In this document: positions 1 through 10,292 of the stretch, piece by piece
Numbering within the stretch: the stretch's first letter is position 1
Layout: each line of letters opens with the position of its first letter
Virus record (IMG/VR): IMGVR_UViG_3300008267_000014
Location: 23,777 to 87,776 of that record
DNA length: 64,000 nucleotides
Source: a virus
Strand: one strand, 5' to 3'
Program-made: the position numbers and the translations under genes
The notes under the pieces: model-generated
Seen by the model: only the letters and a program-made list of their open reading frames with translations
Database searches by the model: none
Told to the model about the DNA's origin: nothing

Positions 1-426
1 TGGTTAAAATCGAGAGGTATTATGCAAGGGTTATGTAACGCTAATTCTTTAATTTTTAAAGATGAAAACTTACATTGTGACTTCGCAATACACTTATTAA
101 ATAACCATTGTGAAGAAAAACCTAGTGAAGAAAAAATTAAAGAAATTTTACTTTCGGCTTTAGAAATCGAAAAGGAATTTATTACTGAATCTTTACCGGT
201 ATCATTAATAGGTATGAACCAAAACTTAATGAAACAATATTTGGAATTTGTTGTTGATGGGTTATTGGTTAAATTAAATTGTAAAAAAGTATTTAATGTT
301 GAACAACCATTTAAATTCATGGAACAAATTGCAATCGAAACAAAAGGAAACTTTTTCGAGTCAAGAACCATGGAGTATCAAAAAGCAAAACTTAACGAAT
401 CAATTACATTTACAGACGAGTTTTAA
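1..426 (+). CDS. nrdB: Ribonucleotide reductase class Ia, small (beta) subunit, C-terminal part
   Basis: This is the last 141 residues of the radical-generating subunit of class Ia ribonucleotide reductase, which supplies the tyrosyl radical the large subunit needs to make dNTPs. The frame is open to the first base of the window. Residues before the first ATG (position 22; WLKSRGI) still match the family, so that ATG is internal and the gene starts to the left. DENLHCDFA contains the ExxH iron-ligand motif. It is followed by the conserved LIGMNQNLM helix region, and the acidic C-terminus TFTDEF resembles the tail that docks to the large subunit. It ends 19 bp before nrdA. The family is certain; only the N-terminus is missing, because of the window edge. 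Confidence 0.94.
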   Translation, partial: WLKSRGIMQGLCNANSLIFKDENLHCDFAIHLLNNHCEEKPSEEKIKEILLSALEIEKEFITESLPVSLIGMNQNLMKQYLEFVVDGLLVKLNCKKVFNVEQPFKFMEQIAIETKGNFFESRTMEYQKAKLNESITFTDEF

Positions 427-445
427 TCACTATAATTTAGAAACT

Positions 446-2863
446 ATGATGTCATTAAAAATACAAAAACGAAATGGGGAAAGCGTTTCATTTAATCCCC
501 AAAAAATCTATAACCGTATTAAGAAGGCTGCTAAAGGATTAAATGTTAATTCCGATGAAATATTCATCAAGGTTATTACTTCAATGCCAAACGAAGGTAA
601 TATAACAACTAAAGAACTTGATAGATTAGTATATGAAATATCTTCTTCATATACGGGAAGTCACCATGATTATTCAAGATTAGCATCATCTATCGCTATT
701 TCTTTATATCATAAAGAAACTATGGATAGTTTCACTGATACTATGAAATTATTACATAAAGATGGTGTTGTTCATGATAGGTTAATTGAAATTATCACCG
801 CTTACGGTGAAAAAAATATTGATTCAGTTATTAACCATGATAATGATTATAATTTCGATTATTTTGCATGGGTTGCGTTAAATGAAATGTACTTGTTAAA
901 AACATCAACAGGTAAAGCGATTGAAAGACCACAACACATGTATATGAGAATAGCCTTGTGGGTGACGGATTCTTTTGAAGAGGCGGTTGATTATTATAAA
1001 TCATTATCTGAACAACGTATTTCTAAGGCGACTCCTATTATGATTAATTCAGGAACATTAGTTCCCCAATTAGCGTCTTGTGTTTTACATTATAATGACG
1101 GAGATTCAAGACAAGGATTATTAAATACTCTTAACGATATTTCAACTTATTCATCAGATGCTGCGGGTATTGGATTATGTATGTCAAATCAAAGAAGTAA
1201 GGAAAGTCGTATTAGTACTTCAGGTGGTTTTGCAGGTGGTTTATTAAAATATTTAAAAATTGTTAACGAATCATTAAGATTTTTTAACCAACAAGGTAGA
1301 AGACCTGGTAGTGCTGCGGTTTATTTAGAACCTTGGCATAAAGATATTTTCGATTTATTAGATATTAAAAAGAATACGGGTAAAGACGAATTAAGAGCGA
1401 GAGATATTTTCACATCACTTTGGCTTCCTGATAATTTCATGAGAGCGGTTAGAACTAATAATGATTGGTATTTATTCTGTCCTCATGATATTAAAAAAGC
1501 GGGTATTAAAGCGTTACAAGAATGTTTTGGCGATGAATTTGAAGAGAATTATAATAAAGCGGTTAATTTAGGGTTAGGTAAAAAAGTTAAGGCTATGGAT
1601 ATTTGGACTAAAATAATTGAGTCACAAATTGAAACAGGTGTACCTTATTTATGTTCTAAAGATAATGCTAATAAAAAGACTAATCATCAGAACATTGGGG
1701 TTATCAAACAATCTAATCTTTGTAATGAGATTTATCAATACACAGATGAGTCAACAACCGCTATTTGTACCCTATCATCAATCGTTATAAAGAACTTTAT
1801 TAATGACGGTAAATTCGATTTTAATTTATTGTTTAATGAAGTTAGAAAAGTTGTTAGAACTTTAAATAAAGTTATTAATATCAATAGTTATTCTACTGAA
1901 AAAGGTAGAAAAGGTGGTTTAGAACAAAGAGCGATTGCTATTGGTGTACAAGGATTAGCCGATGTATTCTATATTTTAGATTATATTTTCACATCAGATA
2001 TGGCTAGAAAATTGAATAAAGATATTTTTGAGACAATTTATTTTGCCGCTATTACTGAAAGTTGTTCTTTGTGTAAAGAAGGTAAATATGAACCATATCA
2101 ATACTTTAATGGTTCACCAATGTCTAATGGAATATTCCAATTCGATATGTGGGGTTTAAGTAATAATGATTTATCAGGTTTGTGGGATTGGAATTCGTTA
2201 AAAGAAGAGGTTAAAAAGTACGGTGTTTGTAATTCGTTGTTTACGGCTCAAATGCCTGTTGCATCATCAGCTAAAATAACAGGTTCATTTGAAATGACCG
2301 AACCCGCACAATCCGCACTATTTAATAGACGAGTTGTAGGTGGTGAGATTTTAATCGTAAATAAGTATTTAATTCAAGATTTTGAAAAAATTGGTATTTG
2401 GTCTGAAACTTTAAAGAATGATATTATATTAAATGATGGCTCAATTCAGAGTATTGATTTTAATAAATATTTGGATATTGAAGACAAAAATTACAATAAA
2501 AAAGTCAAAAGAATTGAACATTTAGTTTCAAAGTATAAAACTATTTGGGAAATCTCTCAAAGAGAGTTGATTGATATGGCATCTGAAAGAGCACCATTTA
2601 TCGACCAATCACAATCGATGAACATTTATATGTCAAATCCGACCTTATCTAAGGTAACATCATCTCATTTCCACGCATGGGAAAAAGGACTAAAAACATT
2701 ATCTTATTATATTAGAACTAAAGCTATCTCAACGGGGGCTAAACATTTAGCGGTTGACATTTCTAAAACTGAAATAACAAAACCGACTGAAAAAATAAAT
2801 AATAATATTATACCACCAAAACCATCAACATCCGATTTTGAATGTTTTGGTTGTTCATCATAA
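446..2863 (+). CDS. nrdA: Ribonucleotide reductase class Ia, large (alpha) subunit
   Basis: Catalytic subunit that reduces ribonucleoside diphosphates; 805 residues from the ATG at 446. The open frame runs further upstream but there overlaps nrdB and shows no family similarity; a second ATG at 449 is equally possible. Residues 1-95 look like an ATP-cone (allosteric activity site). Visible active-site residues are C212 (SCVLHYN), the NLCNE motif with N424, C426 (thiyl radical) and E428, and C441 (CTLSS). A block near residue 600 (MPVASSAKITGSFE) is of the eukaryote/T4-like type. The C-terminal FECFGCSS carries the C800/C803 redox pair that shuttles electrons from thioredoxin or glutaredoxin. 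It is cotranscribed with nrdB and followed by a terminator. Confidence 0.96.
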   Translation: MMSLKIQKRNGESVSFNPQKIYNRIKKAAKGLNVNSDEIFIKVITSMPNEGNITTKELDRLVYEISSSYTGSHHDYSRLASSIAISLYHKETMDSFTDTMKLLHKDGVVHDRLIEIITAYGEKNIDSVINHDNDYNFDYFAWVALNEMYLLKTSTGKAIERPQHMYMRIALWVTDSFEEAVDYYKSLSEQRISKATPIMINSGTLVPQLASCVLHYNDGDSRQGLLNTLNDISTYSSDAAGIGLCMSNQRSKESRISTSGGFAGGLLKYLKIVNESLRFFNQQGRRPGSAAVYLEPWHKDIFDLLDIKKNTGKDELRARDIFTSLWLPDNFMRAVRTNNDWYLFCPHDIKKAGIKALQECFGDEFEENYNKAVNLGLGKKVKAMDIWTKIIESQIETGVPYLCSKDNANKKTNHQNIGVIKQSNLCNEIYQYTDESTTAICTLSSIVIKNFINDGKFDFNLLFNEVRKVVRTLNKVININSYSTEKGRKGGLEQRAIAIGVQGLADVFYILDYIFTSDMARKLNKDIFETIYFAAITESCSLCKEGKYEPYQYFNGSPMSNGIFQFDMWGLSNNDLSGLWDWNSLKEEVKKYGVCNSLFTAQMPVASSAKITGSFEMTEPAQSALFNRRVVGGEILIVNKYLIQDFEKIGIWSETLKNDIILNDGSIQSIDFNKYLDIEDKNYNKKVKRIEHLVSKYKTIWEISQRELIDMASERAPFIDQSQSMNIYMSNPTLSKVTSSHFHAWEKGLKTLSYYIRTKAISTGAKHLAVDISKTEITKPTEKINNNIIPPKPSTSDFECFGCSS

Positions 2864-2873
2864 TCCCGACAAT

Positions 2874-2906
2874 AATCCCGACACACTGTCGGGATTTTTA
2901 TTTTTA
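2874..2906 (+). terminator. Rho-independent terminator after nrdA
   Basis: A perfect 10-bp stem (AATCCCGACA, 2874-2883; TGTCGGGATT, 2887-2896) with a 3-nt CAC loop is followed by a T-rich run. A second copy of the 5' arm (TAATCCCGAC, 2861-2870) lies just upstream and overlaps the nrdA stop codon. This separates the nucleotide-metabolism genes from the late structural block. Confidence 0.9.
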
Positions 2907-2937
2907 TTATGATACAAAAAAAATATTATTAATATAA

Positions 2938-2945
2938 TATTTATA
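2938..2945 (+). promoter_or_regulatory. TATTTATA putative late promoter element
   Basis: The octamer TATTTATA lies 4 bp before the gp25-like start, directly after the nrdA terminator, where a new transcription unit must begin. It is one of twelve matches to TATTTAT(T/A) in front of transcription units in this window. The very short distance to the ATG would give a nearly leaderless transcript. The function is inferred from recurrence. Confidence 0.45.
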
Positions 2946-2949
2946 TCAT

Positions 2950-3408
2950 ATGGCAAATGGTATAACATATGGGATTAATTTTCCGTTTAATGATTCTACG
3001 GATGGTAAATTCTTGGATTTATCTGAAACTAATCAGGAAGAAATTAGAAGTAACTTAATACATCTTTTATTAACAAGAAAAGGTACTAGATATTATCTAC
3101 CTGATTTTGGAACTCGTTTATACGAATTTATATTTGAACCGATGGATGGTCCTACTTATTCCGAGATTGAATCTGAAATAAGAGAAACCGTTAAAGAATA
3201 TATTCCCGGTATTACTATAACTAAAATGAGTATTTCACCGGCATCTGAAGGTGATGAGGATAAAGGTTCGTTTATCAACGGTAATGATGAACGTGTATTT
3301 AGAGTACCTGGTATTGGTACAAAAGAACATACCGCTAAAATTAGAATCGATTATAGACTAAATGATGATGCTTTTAGTACTAGCGATTTTGTTATTATTA
3401 ATTTATAA
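2950..3408 (+). CDS. Baseplate wedge protein, T4 gp25-like (GPW/gp25 family)
   Basis: A 152-residue protein of the GPW/gp25 family, which forms the inner baseplate wedge and joins the sheath/tube start in contractile tails. Typical family features are the early helix IRSNLIHLLLTRKGTRYY, then LPDFGTRLYEFIFEP (the conserved DFG-RL-x-x-x-F-E core), then an amphipathic helix and a PGI turn. An insert around residues 95-120 (rich in D, E and G) is longer than usual. It is the first gene of the structural block, six bases before the gp6-like gene, the order expected for a baseplate cluster. Confidence 0.9.
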   Translation: MANGITYGINFPFNDSTDGKFLDLSETNQEEIRSNLIHLLLTRKGTRYYLPDFGTRLYEFIFEPMDGPTYSEIESEIRETVKEYIPGITITKMSISPASEGDEDKGSFINGNDERVFRVPGIGTKEHTAKIRIDYRLNDDAFSTSDFVIINL

Positions 3409-3413
3409 GAATT

Positions 3414-5252
3414 ATGGCTGAGAAAAAAATATCGTATACTACAAGAGATTTTGAATCGATTAGAACCGAGTTAGTTAATTTTACAAGGACGTATTATCCT
3501 GATTTATTGGATAATGTTAATGATGCGTCAATATTTTCAGTAATATTGGATTTAAATGCCGCGGTTACTGATAATTTACAATTTAATATTGATAGAAGTA
3601 TTCAAGAGACTGTGTTACAATACGCACAACAAAGGTCATCAATATATAATCTCGCTAGAACGTATGGTTTAAAAATACCGGGATTAAGACCTTCAGTTGC
3701 TTTAGTTGACTTTTCAATAACCGTACCCGCTTATGGTGATAAAGAAGATATAAGATATTGTGGTATATTAAGGAGAGGTTCACAAATTAATGGTGCGGGA
3801 CAAGTTTTTGAAACTGTTTATGATATTGATTTTTCTTCACCAATTAATAATGAAGGTTACCCTAATCGAGTTAAAATACCTAATTTTGACGCTAATAATA
3901 AGTTAATTAATTATACCATTACTAAACGAGAAACTGTTGTTAATGGAACTACTAAAGTGTTTAAAAAAGTTGTAACACCAAATGATGTTAAACCTTTTTA
4001 TGAGTTATTTTTACCTGAGAAAAATGTTTTAGGGATAACTAGTGTTTTATTAAAAGATGGTACACAATATGCTAACGTACCAAGTGTACAAGAATTTTTG
4101 GGTTTAGATAATAGATGGTATGAAGTTAAGTCATTAATTGAAGATAGAGTTTTTGTCGAAGACCCTACCAAAGTTTCTGATAGTCCTGGTATTAAAGTTG
4201 GTAAATATGTTACAACGAGTGACAAATTTATAACCGAATATACACCTGAAGGGTTTCTTAAAATGACCTTTGGTGGTGGTAGTCAATCTGCAGATGAGCA
4301 ATTAAGAGAATTTGCAAGAAATGGATATCAACTTAATTTAAATAAATATTCTAATAATTTCGCATTAGGGTCAACTTTAAAGGCTAACTCAACTGTATTC
4401 GTACAGTATCGTGTTGGTGGTGGTGTTTCTAGTAATTTAGGTGTTAATGTTATAAATAAAATAGGTACTGTTTCATTTTTTGTTAATGGTCCGTCTGAAA
4501 CAATGAATACTACGGTTGTAAATTCATTAAGATGTAATAACGTTACTGCTGCTATTGGGGGTGCTGATTTTCCTAGTTTAGAGGAAGTTAGAAATTTAGT
4601 TTCTTTTAACTTTTCAGCTCAAAATAGAGCGGTGACTATTGATGATTATAACTCATTAATTAGAACTATGCCGTCACAGTTTGGAGCACCTGCTAAAGTG
4701 GCAATCACTGAAGAAAATAATAAAATTATAATTAAGATGTTATCTTATGACGAATCAGGTAAATTAACTGAAATCGTTTCTGACACTCTAAAAAATAATG
4801 TTGCGAATTATTTATCTAATTATCGAATGATGAATGATTATATCTCTATTCAAACTGCAAATGTTATTGATTTAGGTGTAACAATTGATTTAGTTTTAGA
4901 TTCAAGTCAGAACCAAGGTACTGTTATTAGTAAAGTAATTAATATTGTATCCGATTTCTTTGAACCGACTAATCGACAAATGGGTCAAAATGTGAACGTT
5001 TCTGAATTAAGAAAAGAGATTCAGTCCGAAAATGGTATTATCACAATATCTAATATTTCATTTTTTAATAAAGTGGGGGGACAATATTCATCATCACAAA
5101 CATCACAAAGATATGTTGATAATGAAACAAGAGAAATTGAATTAATTGATGATACGATATTCGCGGAACCTAAACAAATTTATCAAATAAGATATCCTAA
5201 TAAGGATATAAATATTAGGGTTAAAAACCAAACAACGACTAATTTTAGTTGA
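3414..5252 (+). CDS. Baseplate wedge protein, T4 gp6 / baseplate J-like
   Basis: A 612-residue baseplate wedge protein. The N-terminus (YTTRDFESIRTELVNFT, then YPDLLDN and the stretch DNLQFNIDRSIQETVLQYA) matches the gp6/J-like pattern in which an early helical segment leads into the 'DNLxxxIDRxxxExxLxxA' signature. A central region (about residues 390-430) with AIGGADFPSLEEVRN and AVTIDDYNSLI is typical of baseplate J proteins. It sits directly after the gp25-like gene with a 5-bp gap, as in many myophages. In T4 the protein forms the heart of the wedge and dimerises around the hub; the same role is inferred here. Confidence 0.87.
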   Translation: MAEKKISYTTRDFESIRTELVNFTRTYYPDLLDNVNDASIFSVILDLNAAVTDNLQFNIDRSIQETVLQYAQQRSSIYNLARTYGLKIPGLRPSVALVDFSITVPAYGDKEDIRYCGILRRGSQINGAGQVFETVYDIDFSSPINNEGYPNRVKIPNFDANNKLINYTITKRETVVNGTTKVFKKVVTPNDVKPFYELFLPEKNVLGITSVLLKDGTQYANVPSVQEFLGLDNRWYEVKSLIEDRVFVEDPTKVSDSPGIKVGKYVTTSDKFITEYTPEGFLKMTFGGGSQSADEQLREFARNGYQLNLNKYSNNFALGSTLKANSTVFVQYRVGGGVSSNLGVNVINKIGTVSFFVNGPSETMNTTVVNSLRCNNVTAAIGGADFPSLEEVRNLVSFNFSAQNRAVTIDDYNSLIRTMPSQFGAPAKVAITEENNKIIIKMLSYDESGKLTEIVSDTLKNNVANYLSNYRMMNDYISIQTANVIDLGVTIDLVLDSSQNQGTVISKVINIVSDFFEPTNRQMGQNVNVSELRKEIQSENGIITISNISFFNKVGGQYSSSQTSQRYVDNETREIELIDDTIFAEPKQIYQIRYPNKDINIRVKNQTTTNFS

Positions 5253-5302
5253 TGATTTATTTTAAAATTTTTTGTTTTATCTTTTAAAAATAGTATATAA
5301 AG

Positions 5303-5310
5303 TATTTATT
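5303..5310 (+). promoter_or_regulatory. TATTTATT putative late promoter element
   Basis: TATTTATT lies 14 bp before the start of the 1655-residue tail protein, in a 72-bp A/T-rich gap. The flank (aaag before, T/A-rich after) resembles the copy at 33284. No recognisable -35 box is present. Confidence 0.5.
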
Positions 5311-5324
5311 TTTAAATTAATAAA

Positions 5325-8300
5325 ATGTCAAATTCATATAGAATAAGAACAACACCTGGTGTTGATAAATCAGTTAAGGTAACATTAGAACAGGATTTTG
5401 AATTTTTAGAAATACTCTCATTAAAAGTATTACAAAGTCAAGTTTATACGAGAGTTTGTTCCGATTACGGTGTTATTGTAGGTCGTGTAAGTGTTAATAA
5501 CGGGTTTGGTATTCCAAACGCTAAAGTATCAGTATTCATCCCTTTAGAAGATTCTGATAGTGGTAACCCTGTAATTACTGAATTATATCCTTATAAAACT
5601 TTAAGTACAACTAATGATGATGGTTATAGGTATAATCTTTTACCAACTGAACCCTCATATAGTAACCATATTCCAACAGGTTCATTTTTCACTAGAGAAG
5701 ATGTTTTAACTAACCCTAATAAAATTGAGGTTTACGATAAGTATTATAAGTATAATGCCGTGACTAATGAAAGTGGTGATTATATGATTTTTGGTGTTCC
5801 GGTGGGTTCACAAACAATTGTTGTTAATGTTGATTTATCTGATATTGGTGAGTTCTCATTATCACCTCAAGATTTAATTAGAATGGGTCGTGCTACCGAA
5901 TCACAAGTAAGTGGTACTAAGTTTAAGTCTTCCGCCAATTTAAATGAATTACCTCAAATTATAACTATAAATAGAACTTTAGATGTTGAACCTTTTTGGG
6001 GTGATGAAAGTGTTTGTACGTTAGGTATTACAAGAACAGATTTTGACTTATCAGATGAGGCGAATATTGATATTCGACCTACAGCAATCTTTATGGGTTC
6101 TATTTTATCAACTAATGACGATTACAGTCTTAAAGCGAATTGTCGACCCGCATTGAAATCGGGTGAATTATGTAGTTTGGTTGTTGGTCCTGGTGAGATA
6201 TTAGCAATTAGACAAACCATTGATATTGATAATAATGGTAGACCTATATTAGAAGAATTTAAATTAGAATCCGGTGGTAAAGTAATAGATGATAACGGTA
6301 CTTGGTTAATTGATGTACCAATGAATTTAGATTATGTTGTTATAAATGAATTTGGTGAGAGAGTTTTATCTAACGACCCTAAAGTTGGGATTCCAACTAA
6401 AGGTAAATATCGATTTAAAGTTAAATGGGGACAACCTCCTACATTATCGGAATCAGTTAAAAGAGCATATTTTTTAGTTCCTAATATAAAAGAGTATGGG
6501 TGGGTGACATCATCGGATGACCCATTATATAAGTCATTCACTACTGACGAATATGAAAGAGTTAAAAAATCATATACGTTTAGTTTAAATTGGGATGATT
6601 ACGGTAGTATTGATAATACGACAGGATTACCTGATACTATCGGGTTACAAATGATACAAGAAGCGATTGATTGCGAAGACAGATTTTATGATATGACTTT
6701 CAATAAAGTTTATACTGTGTCACAAATGATAACTCAATATCGAAAAGGTACTGCCAAAAGAAGATTCATTTCAATAAAAGATATTGTTAATGATACTTGT
6801 GAGAGTGAAAATTACAAATTTCCAACTAACGATGCTTATAAAAAAACCGACATTTTATTTTTAGTATTTACAATATTTAGTTTATTGTTTAGACCTACAT
6901 TATATGTTTTAGTTTTATTATTACATATATTATCATTTATTGTTGTTTACATTTTAGTACCCTTATTAACTTTATTAGTTAGATTAATACAGGCGGTTGC
7001 AAAAATAGTTCAGAAACTGGCTAGTTTGGTAAGTATTAGCATTTCATTACCTAATTTTAGTGAACTTTTAGATAAACTTAACGATATTAAAAACCGGTTT
7101 ACTAATTTCAAAATACCTAATTTAACATATCCTGATTGTGAATTATGTGACTGTAACGACCCATCAACCCAAAGTCCTGATAATACACAGACAATACCGG
7201 GGTCTATTAATCAGACTAATGAAATAATAAATACAGATGGGAGTAATTTATTATTACCGATTAGTAATGTTATTATTTATAATCAAATAACAGGGTATGA
7301 TATAAGTGTTAATGAGTTACTTTCTGGATATCAGATACCTATGACAGGTAATATACCTAATTATGTTGGTACTCCTTATCCTATACCTAATCCTAATAAC
7401 GCTAATAGTGGTTTACAAACCGATTATTATTTTACAAGCGATTTACCGTTATCGGAAAGACTTAATTTATTTAACACTAAATCTAAATATTTTAATAATG
7501 TTGTCGGTGGTGGTGTTAATCAAATAAAAGTTAAATTCGATACTGTTTTAAATCCATCACCAAGTAAGTACCATTTAGATAATGTTATGGTGGTTATGGT
7601 GTCTGAAAATCAAATTAATAAATTTAGTAGTGGACAGATATTATCATTTCAGGATGTTAAATTATCGGGTGATATAAATATTAATACTGATGAAATAAAT
7701 GATTATGGTACTAATAGTATTACAGGTAGTACGTTATTAAATGATACTATAATTACGCAAAAAACAATAACTTATTCAGACCCTAATGGAGGACCAACGT
7801 ATTTAAGTGTTGTTTATAATTTAACAGGTAAAACATCTGATAATGAATGTAAATACGCTAGATATCCTGTAGATATTGAATATTTCCAAGTAATAACAGG
7901 TGTTACATATAATAATTATACGGCACATACCGACACATCATTAGTCAATTCTTTAAATACACGTTTTTTAAATAATGATACGTATATTAACACAATTAAT
8001 TCATTAATGAATGTCCAAGGGCTTAATAATGGGTGTGCGACAAATCAGAAATTTGTAAAACCTATTAACTTAATTAATGGATATGAAAAAAAATATATTG
8101 TTTTTTTAGTGAGAGGTGTAGACCCTAATTCCACTAGAGTGAAATGTGAGTACGATTTAAGTAAATTATTTGGATATAATAATTGGGGTTATATTAAAGT
8201 GAGCGGTTTATTTAAATTAAATATTCCTATTCAAGGAACGCCTCTAAATATTAAACATACCGTTAATGATAATAATACTATTGATACATATAGTAATTTG

Positions 8301-10292
8301 AAACTTTTTTACCCATCTATGTTTTTCCAACCTGGTAATCAAATGTCAGGTTTTACAACATCATTACCTAAATACTATTCTAATTTAGATAATACAACTA
8401 TACCGTCTAATTTAGGGGTAATTAATGATGTTAATTATGGTTTAAAAATTAAAAATGATAATGATTATACGTTAGAATGGGTTAAGCATACTATAGATAC
8501 GGCTTGTAATGTTAGTGGTGATTTAACATATGCCCCAATCCAAACCCAACCGTTGAATAATTCTAGAACGTACATACCTTTTGAACCTATCGAAGGTGGT
8601 TCATTTATGTATTTAAATGTAAGTTTTAATCATTTACCATTTGTAAAGTGGCCGACCAATCAAATTAACATTAGTTACTATAGTAGAAAATACAATAATA
8701 ATGTTAATATATTACCTAGTAATAATTTAACTAACAATATAGTAATGAGGTCAGATAGATTGCCGACTTCAACCATGGTATATGAACCTAAAAAAGGTAA
8801 TGATAATAGTTATCTACTTAATTCTAATCCTATCACGTCTGTTTATTTAGTGAGTGATGATGGATTTATTTCTTCTTCTAATAATGTTACTAACGAAATT
8901 GGTGATGATATACCGGTAATAATACCAAATCCTTTATTAAATAGTTTTAGTTGTAATGGGTTAGTCCCTTTAAATTGTTATTATAATTCAGGTGGTACTG
9001 TCAAAATACAACCATCAGGTAATAGTTGTTATAAACATAATGATGGTAATTTAAAATTAGAAAATGGGTGTTATATATTAGTTACCACACCTATTAAAAC
9101 ATTATTGAGTGATTTTAGTGTTATTACCGAATGGTTGAGTCGATTAACAATTAGTTTTGCGGCATGTAGGAACGTTTTTGGTCATATATTTACAAATAAT
9201 TGGGTAAATGGAACTTTATATGCGTTTAGTTTTAAAAATAACAGATATTTTAATTCTAAGAATGTTCCTTATTCTGTATATTGTAAAGATAATCTATTTT
9301 TTGATAACACAGAAACTTATAATTTTTATTATAGGTGTAGTCCATGGGATTTTACAAATAAAAAATTTATAGGTAAAAATAGTCCTGGATATGATGGAAA
9401 CGAAAAAAATTTACTATATCCTACAACAATAATGGATTTGGGACCTAGAGATTTTTACTCACAAGAAATTGCATTGTCAAACAATTTTGATGGTTATGTA
9501 ATGAAAAATTTAAATAACACTAGTTTTGGTGATGTATCAGAAATACTTAATTTGTTTATTATTACTAGACTTACAAATAGCTCATTTATACAAAAATTAA
9601 TCGCTGGTACAACAGTAGATAGTTTTTTTAGTCGTAAAAATAGAATGATTGACGGAGATTATGCTCAGATGATTTCAATTAATTCGGAAGTCGGTGTAAC
9701 ACCTTTTGAAGCTGAAAATTATCCTAACCCTAATCAGATTTATTATAACGGTGGTGCATCTACAGATGGTGTGTTTGGAATATTTTTTAGTTCAGATACT
9801 CAAGTTAGGGATTATTTAACCCCTAAAAGAACAATAAACGTTAATAACTTACCTATCACTAATTCTTGTTCGTTTGAATATATACCGGTTAAATCACAAA
9901 TAGTACCATTTTATCAGTGGGATGTTAAACAAAATAGTGATGGTGATAGTATATTTGGCTCTCAATTAAACAATTGGTTTACTAATGAAGTTGATACGAA
10001 TGGGTTTTTTAGTAGTAGATATCAATCGATGGATAGAATCCAACCGGTATCTAGATATTTTAGAGGGAATAATATGACTCAAACTAATTATTATAAAGGA
10101 TATATTTATTCTGTTGATAATAGTGGTAATTTAAGTGGGTCGGTATCAAATTGGAATCAAAATTCAGGTATTTATAGTAGAGCAATTACTAATGGTGCAC
10201 CGTTTCACTTCTTTTTTGGTTTAAAACGAGGGAAATCGGCTTTCGATAGGTTCACTACTAAATGGATTGACACAACAAATGAAAATGATTAA
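5325..10292 (+). CDS. Giant tail/baseplate protein with Ig-like N-terminus and internal hydrophobic segment
   Basis: A 1655-residue protein with no clear family over most of its length. Residues about 40-180 resemble a carboxypeptidase-regulatory / Ig-like beta sandwich (VIVGRVSVNNGFGIPNAKVSV, then a GDYMIFGVPVG strand). Residues about 507-565 form an unusually long hydrophobic stretch (starting TDILFLVFTIFSLLF and including several Leu/Val-rich runs) that could span a membrane two or three times. It is followed by an amphipathic helix and a Cys cluster (CELCDC, about residue 605). The rest is Asn/Tyr-rich and beta-like. It lies between the gp6-like gene and other tail genes in one operon and overlaps the next start by one base (TAATG). 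A tail or baseplate location is inferred from context; a membrane-contacting role is speculative. Confidence 0.72.
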   Translation: MSNSYRIRTTPGVDKSVKVTLEQDFEFLEILSLKVLQSQVYTRVCSDYGVIVGRVSVNNGFGIPNAKVSVFIPLEDSDSGNPVITELYPYKTLSTTNDDGYRYNLLPTEPSYSNHIPTGSFFTREDVLTNPNKIEVYDKYYKYNAVTNESGDYMIFGVPVGSQTIVVNVDLSDIGEFSLSPQDLIRMGRATESQVSGTKFKSSANLNELPQIITINRTLDVEPFWGDESVCTLGITRTDFDLSDEANIDIRPTAIFMGSILSTNDDYSLKANCRPALKSGELCSLVVGPGEILAIRQTIDIDNNGRPILEEFKLESGGKVIDDNGTWLIDVPMNLDYVVINEFGERVLSNDPKVGIPTKGKYRFKVKWGQPPTLSESVKRAYFLVPNIKEYGWVTSSDDPLYKSFTTDEYERVKKSYTFSLNWDDYGSIDNTTGLPDTIGLQMIQEAIDCEDRFYDMTFNKVYTVSQMITQYRKGTAKRRFISIKDIVNDTCESENYKFPTNDAYKKTDILFLVFTIFSLLFRPTLYVLVLLLHILSFIVVYILVPLLTLLVRLIQAVAKIVQKLASLVSISISLPNFSELLDKLNDIKNRFTNFKIPNLTYPDCELCDCNDPSTQSPDNTQTIPGSINQTNEIINTDGSNLLLPISNVIIYNQITGYDISVNELLSGYQIPMTGNIPNYVGTPYPIPNPNNANSGLQTDYYFTSDLPLSERLNLFNTKSKYFNNVVGGGVNQIKVKFDTVLNPSPSKYHLDNVMVVMVSENQINKFSSGQILSFQDVKLSGDININTDEINDYGTNSITGSTLLNDTIITQKTITYSDPNGGPTYLSVVYNLTGKTSDNECKYARYPVDIEYFQVITGVTYNNYTAHTDTSLVNSLNTRFLNNDTYINTINSLMNVQGLNNGCATNQKFVKPINLINGYEKKYIVFLVRGVDPNSTRVKCEYDLSKLFGYNNWGYIKVSGLFKLNIPIQGTPLNIKHTVNDNNTIDTYSNLKLFYPSMFFQPGNQMSGFTTSLPKYYSNLDNTTIPSNLGVINDVNYGLKIKNDNDYTLEWVKHTIDTACNVSGDLTYAPIQTQPLNNSRTYIPFEPIEGGSFMYLNVSFNHLPFVKWPTNQINISYYSRKYNNNVNILPSNNLTNNIVMRSDRLPTSTMVYEPKKGNDNSYLLNSNPITSVYLVSDDGFISSSNNVTNEIGDDIPVIIPNPLLNSFSCNGLVPLNCYYNSGGTVKIQPSGNSCYKHNDGNLKLENGCYILVTTPIKTLLSDFSVITEWLSRLTISFAACRNVFGHIFTNNWVNGTLYAFSFKNNRYFNSKNVPYSVYCKDNLFFDNTETYNFYYRCSPWDFTNKKFIGKNSPGYDGNEKNLLYPTTIMDLGPRDFYSQEIALSNNFDGYVMKNLNNTSFGDVSEILNLFIITRLTNSSFIQKLIAGTTVDSFFSRKNRMIDGDYAQMISINSEVGVTPFEAENYPNPNQIYYNGGASTDGVFGIFFSSDTQVRDYLTPKRTINVNNLPITNSCSFEYIPVKSQIVPFYQWDVKQNSDGDSIFGSQLNNWFTNEVDTNGFFSSRYQSMDRIQPVSRYFRGNNMTQTNYYKGYIYSVDNSGNLSGSVSNWNQNSGIYSRAITNGAPFHFFFGLKRGKSAFDRFTTKWIDTTNEND

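Noticed and set aside
296-445. Upstream extension of the nrdA reading frame over nrdB
   Set aside because: Out-of-frame translation of nrdB with no similarity to the large subunit; the ATP-cone starts after the ATG at 446.
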